Assembly (NCBI GenBank): GCA_002084765.1
Contig: NBMB01000068.1
Coordinates: 1 to 18,502, forward strand
From: Candidatus Cloacimonetes bacterium 4572_55
GTDB taxonomy: Bacteria > 4572-55
Direction: 5' to 3'
Length of the DNA stretch: 18,502 bases
How positions within the stretch are numbered: position 1 is the first letter of the stretch; every line of letters begins with the position of its first letter. Shown in pieces: positions 15,901 to 18,502 of this stretch. The position numbers and the translations under genes are program-made. The notes under the pieces are model-generated. The model did not search any database, was not told the DNA's origin, and saw only the letters and a list, made by a program, of their open reading frames with translations.

Positions 15901-18151
15901 TGTGATGACGGATATCGAGGCGAACCAAACATTAGAAATTTCCCAGCCAGACCTGACCCCGCCCGCGGCGATTGACGATCTGCAGGAAATTTCAACAAAC
16001 ATGAACCTGATGATCATTCAATGGACCGCTGTGGGCGATAATGGAAATTGGGGGATTGCGTCTCATTACGACATTCGCTGGAGCCTCGATCCCATCCTTG
16101 ATCCCAATGGAGACCAGACCCATTGGGAAGAGGCTCATACTGTGACTGGCGAGCCCGCTCCTCTTTCCAGCCGCGTGTCGCAGTCCGACACATTGACTGG
16201 AGTTCCGTTACATGAGACAGTCTATGTGGCAATACGCACTATAGATGAGGCCGGAAATAGCTCTCTGTCGAATATGATCCGGCACGAGCCCCCGCAACAA
16301 ATCAGCGGCACTGTGTATGATGAACAAGATACGCCTCTGCCCGGAATCGCGATTCAGGCGTGGGACGTCTTCCCGGACGGATCGGTTATATCCACTTCAT
16401 TCACAGACAGCGAAGGCAATTTCCAGCTCACGAATCTGACTGAGGGTCATGTCTATCAGATTCGAGCGCACAGCCAGGCACCTTATGACCATTATCCAGC
16501 GATTCTTCAAGGCATTACCTCTCCCTCGTATGACGTGCGGATCACGCTATCCGCCACGCCGTCGATAATGCCGACCGACTATTTTGCTCGATTCAACTGT
16601 CAGGGCGGAACAACGCTGAATGACTATCCTGTATTAGACGGCGATGTGATCGTTGCAGTCGATGGGCAGGGAACCGTGGTTGGCAGAGCGTTCCTCGTGA
16701 ATACCGGCGGCTATCAAATGTTTGTTTATGGAGATATTCCAGGAACCACGGATAAGGAGGGAGCGATCGATGGAGAAACGTTGACTTTTAGAGTCAACGA
16801 CCTGCTTGCTGATCCAATAAGCGGCGATCCGATTTGGCATAGCCAGACCGTGACAGAGCTTTGTCTCGCCGCGCCGGGTCAGACGATCCAGGTCACAGTC
16901 CCGTTGAATCGTTGCGAAAACGGAAGCGGTTGGAATCTGATCAGTTGGAACGTAAACCCATTGAACGACTCGACTTCCGATGTGTTTGCCAACATCCTCG
17001 ACAAGGTGACAGTCGTTCTTGGATATGACAACGGCGCGCTTTCCTTTCGGCCGGACCTGCCGCCGCAATTTAACAGCCTGCAGACCGTGGACCCCTATCA
17101 CGGCTATTGGGTCAAGGTGACAGAATCTTGCGCCCTTAGCGTCATCGGGGCTCCGGTCGATCCCGCCACGCCATTACCTCTGCGGATCGGGTGGAATTTT
17201 ATCAGCTACACGCCGACACAACCGAGCTCCGTAACATACGCCCTTGAATCGATTATAGACAATATGCAAATTGCAATAAGCTATGATGGGTTTGATTGCC
17301 AGGATCCTGCTCGGATTTTTCATCCCCTCCTTCCGCCGAGTTTCTCCAACTTCCAAGTGATCGAACCCACAATGGGTTTATGGGTGCGGATGACGGCTCC
17401 TGATACGCTCGTTTATCCGCAGCCTATCCCTTTTATCGCGGCTGAGAGTCAGCTCTCCGCATCGATTTCGTCGTCAACCGAACTGGAAAATCTCGGTGAA
17501 AGAGGGGTGGCGAAAACCAACCAATGGATCATGATTTATAGCAGGGACGCTCAGATTCAAGACGATCCATTGCCGGTCGGAACCCTGATCACTGCGGAGG
17601 ATGAACAGGGTCAAGTCTGCGGCGCAACTCTTGTCAAAAAAGCGGGACAGTTCGGTCTGATGGCGATCTATGGGGACGACCCAGGTACCACGGAGCCAGA
17701 GAATGTGGTTCCGGGTGAATCGTTCCTACTTCGGTTCACGCATCATGAGTTGGGGTTTGATCTGGTCATGGAAGAGCCGCTGATTTGGACACAGTTCGGC
17801 GATATCCAAGAAGCGCAAGTCCGAATTTCTCCAGATGAGACCGACGCAGTCCCGAATGAATTCAATCTGTCGCAAAATTCGCCCAATCCTTTTAATCCGG
17901 AGACGTTTATCTCCTTTGATCTGCCGACTCGGGCAAAAACCACGTTAAAGGTCTATAACATGACTGGCCAACTCGTGCGGACGCTGATAAAGGATCAAGC
18001 CTATGAAGCCGGCTATTATTCGACGATTTGGGACGGTCGCAACGATAGAGGAAGTCAAGCAAGTAGCGGCGTCTATTTCTATCAATTGAAGGCAAAGGGT
18101 CAGGATGGAAAAAGATTCGAGGCGACTCGACGTATGGCGCTGTTACGGTAA
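3974..18151 (+). CDS. Giant secreted SdrD-B repeat surface protein with type IX sorting domain
   Basis: 4725 residues, roughly 500 kDa, rich in Asp. In order: signal peptide 1-22 (ends GFA before QD); lamin-tail-like domain 24-212 (INEVYP, FIELYDGG) and a second at 215-378 (INEIDI, FIEIYDGG); 26 SdrD-B-like repeats 380-3372, with N-terminal motif GDFVWEDMNGNGVQDPGEPG and ends DAGxY or DFGYQ; thrombospondin type 3-like calcium segment 3373-3452; FN3 about 3453-3548; seven FG-GAP/VCBS units 3550-3900; UnbV/ASPIC 3901-3993; FN3-like 3994-4109; carboxypeptidase-regulatory-like 4110-4197; module X 4201-4310; tandem module Y 4319-4405 and 4406-4484; second X 4518-4600; type IX sorting domain 4626-4725 ending TRRMALLR. 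By analogy with staphylococcal Sdr proteins, the repeats should form a calcium-rigidified stalk and the distal domains bind partners. Surface anchoring through the type IX system is inferred from the C-terminus; no secretion-machine gene is in the window. The ligand is unknown and no enzyme domain is recognised. The frame is intact throughout. Confidence 0.93.
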   Translation: MRHTTRLFFFLSIFFMISYGFAQDIVINEVYPQQAGNDNMEFIELYDGGVGNTPLDGYALVFYFSNGERSGNFISLDGYQTNANGYFVVGDSGVLNVGYVPGFGVNSDIGDINTGLALHAGDRGPDNSYSMIGSSNVVDAIYFGTDENEDTWPLRLMNCEEHKFRNITNNLHGGRSPNLYSIQRSPNGYGGARNSSSFMGYFPTPGEPNFGWRKVRINEIDIHSGSPDNAKFIEIYDGGFGNTALDSFMVVLFNDSDVSYCVIDLLGRSTDDDGYFLIGSSGMTPAPDIDLPNIPNGSDGRIGLYLGLYPEHFPDGTGWDDTGGGIERDEFIWDYVSYVASGIPETQSYQRCPNGAGELTSLSTYNNAPPTPGSQNCPGCISGFVWLDRNANGIQDVGESDIWHDSNSNVNYNIGELGTNGVTVNLLNNTSTQIATMPTTGGGYYCFPDLPAADYYIEVDLTTLGADYFFSPQNQGDDDIDSDANTATGRTEVIALTGPTHIQDSYDAGFYQYASVGDLVWDDNNGDGDRDGADAGHAGVSVELFHNSGSSAAGPVSTNSNGNFNFPDLTPGEYYLHFTAPTGFSFTHPYWYNDERDSEAYGNGDTRPFFLFSGQDDDRHDAGLNNNVFDGNDHSVYTDANGYYSIADITISTTRDYYVNFDLPAGYHFSPMNVGADTLDSDADPDPAANPGPDLGNSHVITETAGMNDHTVDAGMYRKATIGNFVWNDMDVNGEYNPAGGDTALAGVTVQLYQGGSPVEVPIVTDATGAYSFEVAPGTYQVKFTPPADFRITPVQGVGDNHNHADAADSLTAPMTVISGSVDTLIDAGMYKGWVVGDQVWEDVDGDGVQDSGEPGVGNVIVKIYSSVDDDSVAVDTTDAGGQYAFKGIPPGNYYLQFTLPVGYDAFTFPNLGGPNDDSDADSTGRTPAMAFTVGTVFDSLDAGLIRYGEIGNFVWDDLNANGLQETGEPGIDAVTVQLTGAGPDSLFGNGDDFSMVTETTDSTGHYIFQNLIPSAYHIEWLRPDPAQYHYSVQSAGSLPLIDSDADANGIFYTTIVSGEIDTTLDAGMYGLGEIGDIIWLDLDADGLQETGEVGITEVVTVGLYRIGTMDPLAATNTVNGGYGFQNVVPGDYYLTFSVPNGYLLSPHNAGADDTIDSDFNPANMLNITRSDTFTIVSNQIDPTIDGGIYQQTGIGDFVWDDLNANGVQDNGEPGINSVEVRLIQTSNDSLIDSTLTDVNGNFIISDVTPGEYYLRFIRPATEYIFTYRDMVADSLDSDADSTGRTEDFTFLSGQDNLFMDAGFYRLAQVGDFIWHDRDADGIQESGEPGLGGINVTLYYAGLDHTFGTSDDADSTTNSLAGVYGFGDLHPGRYYLDIDMGSYEISPMGQGSQESIDNNLNPATSTTDIFTLISHQNQNSMDAGGYLETSLGDWVWLDMDGDGVQGVGELGLENVDIHLFGAGEDQIFGTSDDADESEDTNSSGFYSFDGMVPGLYYLEFDLPSSAYYVSPMNQAGDDIDSDVDPITMRTDTITVYSDQPHNDMDMGLYMDGFVGDFVWEDQNGDGVQDAMEPGLEGVYVHLFGAGLDDNFGTGDDIIRADTTSSEGLYRFDNMVPGRYRVEFDLLSGYEFSPQDQGDDQHDSDPDPATASTDTFTVVAGGSYPDWDAGMYRSGKVGDLVWEDMNGNGQQDPGEPGIEGVTIELARSSDDSIVGSDQSDANGFFEIGGVQPGSYYLLLTPLAGYIPTEPDLGNNDAIDNDVDSNTLESDIFDMVTNQIDTTRDAGLYRPVSIGDRVWNDTDPDGIQESGEPGLGGIRVNLYGAGWNGIFHDDIDDIHLSATTLASGSYLFNDLRPGEYYLEFVVSSGYTITLQNQEDDGELDSDADPETGIVDTLLFQSGTVDSSIDAGFFLFGSIGDLVYYDLNGNGVQNPSDRGVPNVTIDLHKDFNDNGIVDSGDPYMGSDTTQAAGSYLFEKLPDSVYLVTITDHNSVLPSSDYILTDGSNPQRVSLSEGVDYLDADFGYQPLKEGSISGIIWNDYNTDCGSSDEYGIFQKMLQLYRDVDTVGVYQEGVDVYIANQLSDSLGQYLFQGLAEGDYFVRAILDESYSLTCSTNPRSVHLNLNQELEHVNFGFQHLNTASIFGLVWNDANADCQLGVGEVGLVSVNVALYKDSNQDGILDQTDEFLDLISTSNGNGDAGAYLFDALYAGYYLVQVMNITGELDGFDLVCETNPEPVRLLINEERPDVHFYYQQRDASINGVVWNDLDGNSFKDIDEPGIGQISITLYRDINSNGQIDTGTDLMVGSLETDSGGNYDFTNLPAGDYLAWIDQPPTGFVRTSDSNPLLISLIAGRIETGADFGYRQKDASINGVVWNDLDGDSFKGGSELGMSGVTISLYQSGAEIAVDTTDVSGNYQFSDLFSGDHLVTITDQTNQLDGFAITTEYETIPVSTTPGQQLLGVDFGYQQRDAVISGRVWNDMDNNGTQDGDEIGIGNVTLSLYRGSNPTQDDADTTNGDGYYQFSDLPFGNYRVQVTDDNGVLTDFNLTNGLVNPQATNVVAGQHRIVNFGYRPENGVIRGQVWHDLNGDGIRDPNESNLEGIQVDLLLVGGAPVGSDNTASDGQYLFSNLAEGSYYLSFHISTPYHVSPRDQGSDDNMDSDAYENAQTPSFDLSAGQVIQSMDIGVYQTAVVGDFVYEDMNANGIQDPGEPGLTELVVSLYKDNGDGIFIEATLSQNGYYSFDGMDPGAYYLRFTPPNGYHTSPLDVGGDDTLDSDIDLGGQTETFVLESGEVRADIDAGMFRHSRINGWAWIDLNGDGLQDANESGMENLQVRLFRMDDNSVIGTTYSDATGVYRFLDIPPATYYLTISDVGNYHFTTQGAGDPPIDSDVNTQGVSENFMLLSDQNRQDIDAGLYQYAALGDFVWEDMNENGLQDGGEDEMPNVTVNLYRDGEPSPIQSAVTNGDGEYIFDNLIPGQFYLEILPPNGYSFTQKDQGTDDNIDSDASVNGRTSPFPLNSGVTDMSWDAGMITGTSVGDLVWEDLNVNGIQDPGESGISGVMVHLYETPTTYLESDTTDSQGLYGFTSLSDEIYYLIFTQPDDYSFTMRDSGTDDTVDSDVDMTGRTNDFSLAPGQSNSDIDAGFYQQATIGDFVWEDMNGNGVQDENELDRGIPNIKATLYPAQGGDSLITLTDTRGMYRFDDVNPGDYRLRFALLNTASADRFTMSGQGSDMNVDSDPDAAGLTSIFSLASGDSDSSRDAGLYRYATVQGIVWLDENADGILNPIEQERPNVSIKLLDHNGQQIDSTSVTGSYSFSDLSPAGYFLQAMEVPGLSFSPSGADSKADTLTGIVPLFELTSGQSAQGFHIGFYPDEDRDRIVDSQDNCPSDPNNDQANADGDEVGDVCDNCPNNINNDQIDDDNDSVGDACDACLGFDDSVDGDNDQIPDGCDELPPFSGVLASTAISPWHIDLTWGYNSNNEMGFIIERSLNPDDFSDAHSIQISANAFTYRDTVEPSTQYCYRVFAFNIAFNPGTYSNVSCATTPPTPIVFSEVTETVNLPIAATIQASAWGDMDNDGYDDLFLVSAENGNSLRLFHNQQGAGFADVSDRLPQDIAGSCALWGDYDNDLDLDLFIGSDTHTSRIYENDGNGFFTETGDRSDFVDAVQSAAWADFDRDGDIDLYVGRRSGQPNQLYRNDLGNLVPIQAGMTDSTGSSQSCVWGDFDNDGDPDLFVANNGQPNRLYVNMDGVFQDQAREIGVDDENNNTRGAAYADFDNDGDLDIFVANNGQPNRLYVNTDGLFQDQASNLGVASANIASQCPGWGDVDNDMDLDLFVGNLNNEPDQLFINQGTHFIDLAEDVQIDDISGTSSAAWADFDRDGFIDLHVGNLSSNRLYQNSGNQSGYLGLRLLGDGANGSAIGAWVRLVADGEVQTREVSGGSGHHSQNSLTLMFGLHSAPTVDSLYIYFRGPVEDVVVMTDIEANQTLEISQPDLTPPAAIDDLQEISTNMNLMIIQWTAVGDNGNWGIASHYDIRWSLDPILDPNGDQTHWEEAHTVTGEPAPLSSRVSQSDTLTGVPLHETVYVAIRTIDEAGNSSLSNMIRHEPPQQISGTVYDEQDTPLPGIAIQAWDVFPDGSVISTSFTDSEGNFQLTNLTEGHVYQIRAHSQAPYDHYPAILQGITSPSYDVRITLSATPSIMPTDYFARFNCQGGTTLNDYPVLDGDVIVAVDGQGTVVGRAFLVNTGGYQMFVYGDIPGTTDKEGAIDGETLTFRVNDLLADPISGDPIWHSQTVTELCLAAPGQTIQVTVPLNRCENGSGWNLISWNVNPLNDSTSDVFANILDKVTVVLGYDNGALSFRPDLPPQFNSLQTVDPYHGYWVKVTESCALSVIGAPVDPATPLPLRIGWNFISYTPTQPSSVTYALESIIDNMQIAISYDGFDCQDPARIFHPLLPPSFSNFQVIEPTMGLWVRMTAPDTLVYPQPIPFIAAESQLSASISSSTELENLGERGVAKTNQWIMIYSRDAQIQDDPLPVGTLITAEDEQGQVCGATLVKKAGQFGLMAIYGDDPGTTEPENVVPGESFLLRFTHHELGFDLVMEEPLIWTQFGDIQEAQVRISPDETDAVPNEFNLSQNSPNPFNPETFISFDLPTRAKTTLKVYNMTGQLVRTLIKDQAYEAGYYSTIWDGRNDRGSQASSGVYFYQLKAKGQDGKRFEATRRMALLR
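4043..5107 (+). other. Two tandem lamin-tail-like domains (N-terminus of giant protein)
   Basis: Residues 24-212 and 215-378 share the same skeleton: INEV/INEI opening strand, FIE(L/I)YDGG followed by GNTxLD, then NGYFVVGDSG or DGYFLIGSSG, and a closing PTPG motif before the next domain. This is the pattern of the LTD family, also found on bacterial exported nucleases and surface proteins. Here no nuclease is attached, so a binding or cap role is more likely. The similarity of the two copies indicates an internal duplication. Confidence 0.7.
5111..9712 (+). repeat. SdrD-B-like repeat array, first type-A block (13 units)
   Basis: Units start near 5111, 5513, 5846 (truncated), 6131, 6473, 6818, 7190, 7550, 7895, 8258, 8627, 8993 and 9341. 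A type-A unit has three signatures: a calcium-loop start (VWxDxNxNGxQDxGEPG), a middle G-x-Y-x-F ... PGxYYLxF with DSDxD, and the end DAGxY. Unit lengths are about 111-124 residues apart from the first (134, with an extra Asn/Asp-rich insertion) and the third (95, lacking its start). The units are strongly diverged at DNA level, so the array is old rather than freshly expanded. Confidence 0.88.
9713..11695 (+). repeat. SdrD-B-like repeat array, type-B block (6 units)
   Basis: Units start near 9713, 10061, 10391, 10739, 11072 and 11381. They are generally shorter (103-116 residues), lack the DSDxD-DAGxY ending of type A and end instead in (D/N)FGY(Q/R) or a variant. Several carry a TNP/SNP motif in the second half and a second calcium-type loop (DxNxNGxxDxxD) in mid-domain, as in the units at 9713, 10391 and 10739. 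The first unit has a type-A-like start (GDLVYYDLNGNGVQ) and a type-B end, consistent with a junction hybrid. Confidence 0.8.
11696..14089 (+). repeat. SdrD-B-like repeat array, second type-A block (7 units)
   Basis: Units start near 11696, 12041, 12386, 12728, 13073, 13415 and 13772. The type-A ending (DSDxD, then DAGxY or D-I-G-V-Y) resumes immediately after the type-B block. The last unit is shortened (106 residues) and degenerate: the end reads GFHIGFYPDED and runs straight into the thrombospondin type 3-like segment. Confidence 0.85.
14090..14329 (+). repeat. Thrombospondin type 3-like calcium repeats (about 3 units)
   Basis: Residues 3373-3452 carry DNCPSDPNNDQ, DNCPNNINNDQ and ACLGFDDSVDGDNDQ, alternating with acidic GDxCD turns, the DxDxDGxxDxCD pattern of type 3 repeats. 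Each would bind calcium and be held by Cys pairs. It marks the boundary between the beta-sandwich stalk and the C-terminal domains. Confidence 0.85.
14618..15952 (+). repeat. Seven-unit FG-GAP/VCBS propeller followed by UnbV/ASPIC domain
   Basis: Seven repeats open with W-(G/A)-D-x-D-x-D (YADFD in the fifth), then a calcium-type loop such as DNDGDPDLFVA, then a RLYxN strand: the right number for a closed seven-bladed integrin-alpha-like propeller. The first W-G-D is at base 14684 and the seventh repeat ends near 15673. Residues 3901-3993 (YLGLRLLGDGANGSAIGAWV, then EVSGGSGHHSQNS and LYIYFRGP) match the UnbV/ASPIC domain that normally follows such propellers in CRTAC1-like proteins. A ligand-binding head is likely. 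Confidence 0.85.
16574..17773 (+). repeat. Mirror-ordered duplicated modules X-Y-Y'-X' near the C-terminus
   Basis: Module X (about residues 4201-4310) and X' (4518-4600) share a V-x-A-x-D-x-Q-G-x-V-x-G core, then a YGDxPGTT motif and GExLxFR. Between them, Y and Y' (4319-4405, 4406-4484) each begin GWN(L/F)IS(W/Y) and contain (D/P)LPPxF, then an aromatic GYWVK or GLWVR. Similar segments are common just ahead of type IX sorting domains in FCB proteins; I cannot name a family with certainty. Confidence 0.6.
17849..18148 (+). other. Type IX secretion C-terminal sorting domain
   Basis: Residues 4626-4725 follow the FCB C-terminal pattern: FNLSQNSPNPFNPETFISF, then LKVYNMTGQLVRTL, GYYSTIWDGRND, SGVYFYQLKA and a basic end TRRMALLR. 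Such domains direct Sec-exported proteins across the outer membrane through the type IX system, and are usually removed on attachment or release at the surface. The FlgD-Ig-like core is also shared with non-type IX proteins, so the secretion route is a strong inference rather than proof. Confidence 0.88.
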
Positions 18152-18195
18152 CAGCAATTCCTGCTCATCTGGTGTTAGCCCCCGATTCGAAAGAA

Positions 18196-18228
18196 AAGCC
18201 GAATTTCTTCATAGAAGAAATTCGGCTT
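18196..18228. terminator. Perfect 15-bp hairpin after the giant gene, possibly bidirectional
   Basis: AAGCCGAATTTCTTC and its exact complement flank a 3-base loop ATA, 44 bases after the giant-gene stop. On the plus strand the stem is followed only by CTTGAT, a poor T-tract. On the minus strand it runs into TTCTTTC, a better one. It probably stops transcripts from both sides. Confidence 0.65.
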
Positions 18229-18382
18229 CTTGATATGGGTGTGATTTTTTGCAAATAAAGCAATTACGGGATATTTAGCGACCGTCCGAAAAAACGAGTT
18301 TCTTAGGATCTCGCACCTGATCCAGCTTCAAGTCGAGTTCAAGATCCAGCACCTGATCCAGCAATTTTTTTTTTCTTTGGCC
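18229..18382. other. Spacer with 14-bp direct repeat and possible gene remnants
   Basis: GCACCTGATCCAGC occurs at 18313-18326 and again at 18349-18362. A T10 tract lies at 18365-18374. On the minus strand a short frame ending in TAA at 18275-18277 reads LDQVLDLELDLKLDQVRD...; it would connect to an ATG at 18384 if the A10 run had one more base. I regard this as a remnant or chance; no intact gene is called. Confidence 0.35.
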
Positions 18383-18502
18383 ATGATATTTTCTCATTAT
18401 GGAGGCAGGAATAAATTTGATATCCCGTTGTTAATGGTAGGAACCGATTTTCAAAAAAACGTTTGGAATGCTTTGATGAAAGTCCCTTATGGAGCCACAT
18501 CA
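18383..18502 (+). CDS. O6-alkylguanine-DNA methyltransferase (Ogt/Ada type), partial at window edge
   Basis: The last 40 codons read MIFSHYGGRNKFDIPLLMV, followed by GTDFQKNVWNALMKVPYGATS. The second part is the start of the DNA-binding methyltransferase domain of Ogt and the C-terminal half of Ada (GTxFQ..VW.AL..IPYG.T), which removes alkyl groups from O6-alkylguanine onto an active-site Cys; that Cys (PCHR) lies beyond the window. RNKFDIPL matches the linker just before it. The usual 50-80 residues upstream of that linker are not found in this frame: the open frame continues back to 18245 but reads like spacer, and no ribosome binding site precedes the ATG at 18383. The gene may therefore be an N-terminally truncated remnant, or carry a frameshift. 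The family call is fairly safe; the start and integrity are not. Confidence 0.65.
   Translation, partial: MIFSHYGGRNKFDIPLLMVGTDFQKNVWNALMKVPYGATS

Overview
The window suggests a Gram-negative bacterium of the FCB superphylum, probably outside Bacteroidota proper (a Calditrichota / KSB1 / Marinimicrobia / Ignavibacteria-like lineage). The evidence is a C-terminal type IX secretion sorting domain of the NSPNPFNPET...GVYFYQL type on a giant exported protein, a periplasmic multihaem cytochrome c, and a DUF4159 protein. The lineage is an inference from these protein styles; no marker gene in the window settles it. Coding DNA is of moderate GC and the intergenic DNA is AT-rich.

Left part (1-2350). 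A possible 3' end of an unidentified gene lies at the left edge. A gene-poor stretch follows, then a two-gene cluster: an exported cytochrome with 14 CXXCH haem sites (460-1509), and 34 bases later an exported DUF4159 protein (1544-2209).

Housekeeping block (2351-3760). Triosephosphate isomerase (tpiA), SecG and tRNA-Leu(GAG) lie head to tail and close together, ending in a clear intrinsic terminator. A sigma70-like promoter can be proposed just before tpiA. secG next to tRNA-Leu(GAG) is a gene order also known from distant bacteria (secG-leuU in E. coli).

Giant gene (3974-18151). About three quarters of the window is one uninterrupted reading frame of 4725 codons. Its product has a signal peptide, two lamin-tail-like domains and 26 tandem SdrD-B-like beta-sandwich repeats of about 95-134 residues. 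These are followed by a thrombospondin type 3-like calcium segment, an FN3 domain, a seven-unit FG-GAP/VCBS propeller with an UnbV/ASPIC domain, a second FN3-like domain, a carboxypeptidase-regulatory-like domain, four modules in mirror order X-Y-Y'-X', and the type IX sorting domain. It is best read as a very long, acidic, calcium-stiffened cell-surface stalk or adhesin. The repeats fall into two subfamilies, with a block of six type-B repeats set between two blocks of type-A repeats. The 210-base leader before it is AT-rich, carries three inverted repeats and ends in a perfect AAGGAGG ribosome binding site.

Right edge (18152-18502). A perfect 15-bp hairpin terminator follows the giant gene. 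Next comes about 150 bases with a 14-bp direct repeat and possible gene remnants. At the very edge is the start of an O6-alkylguanine-DNA methyltransferase domain (Ogt/Ada type), cut off by the window and seemingly lacking its normal N-terminal part.

I see no CRISPR array, transposase, phage gene or defence system. The unusual object here is the giant repeat protein.
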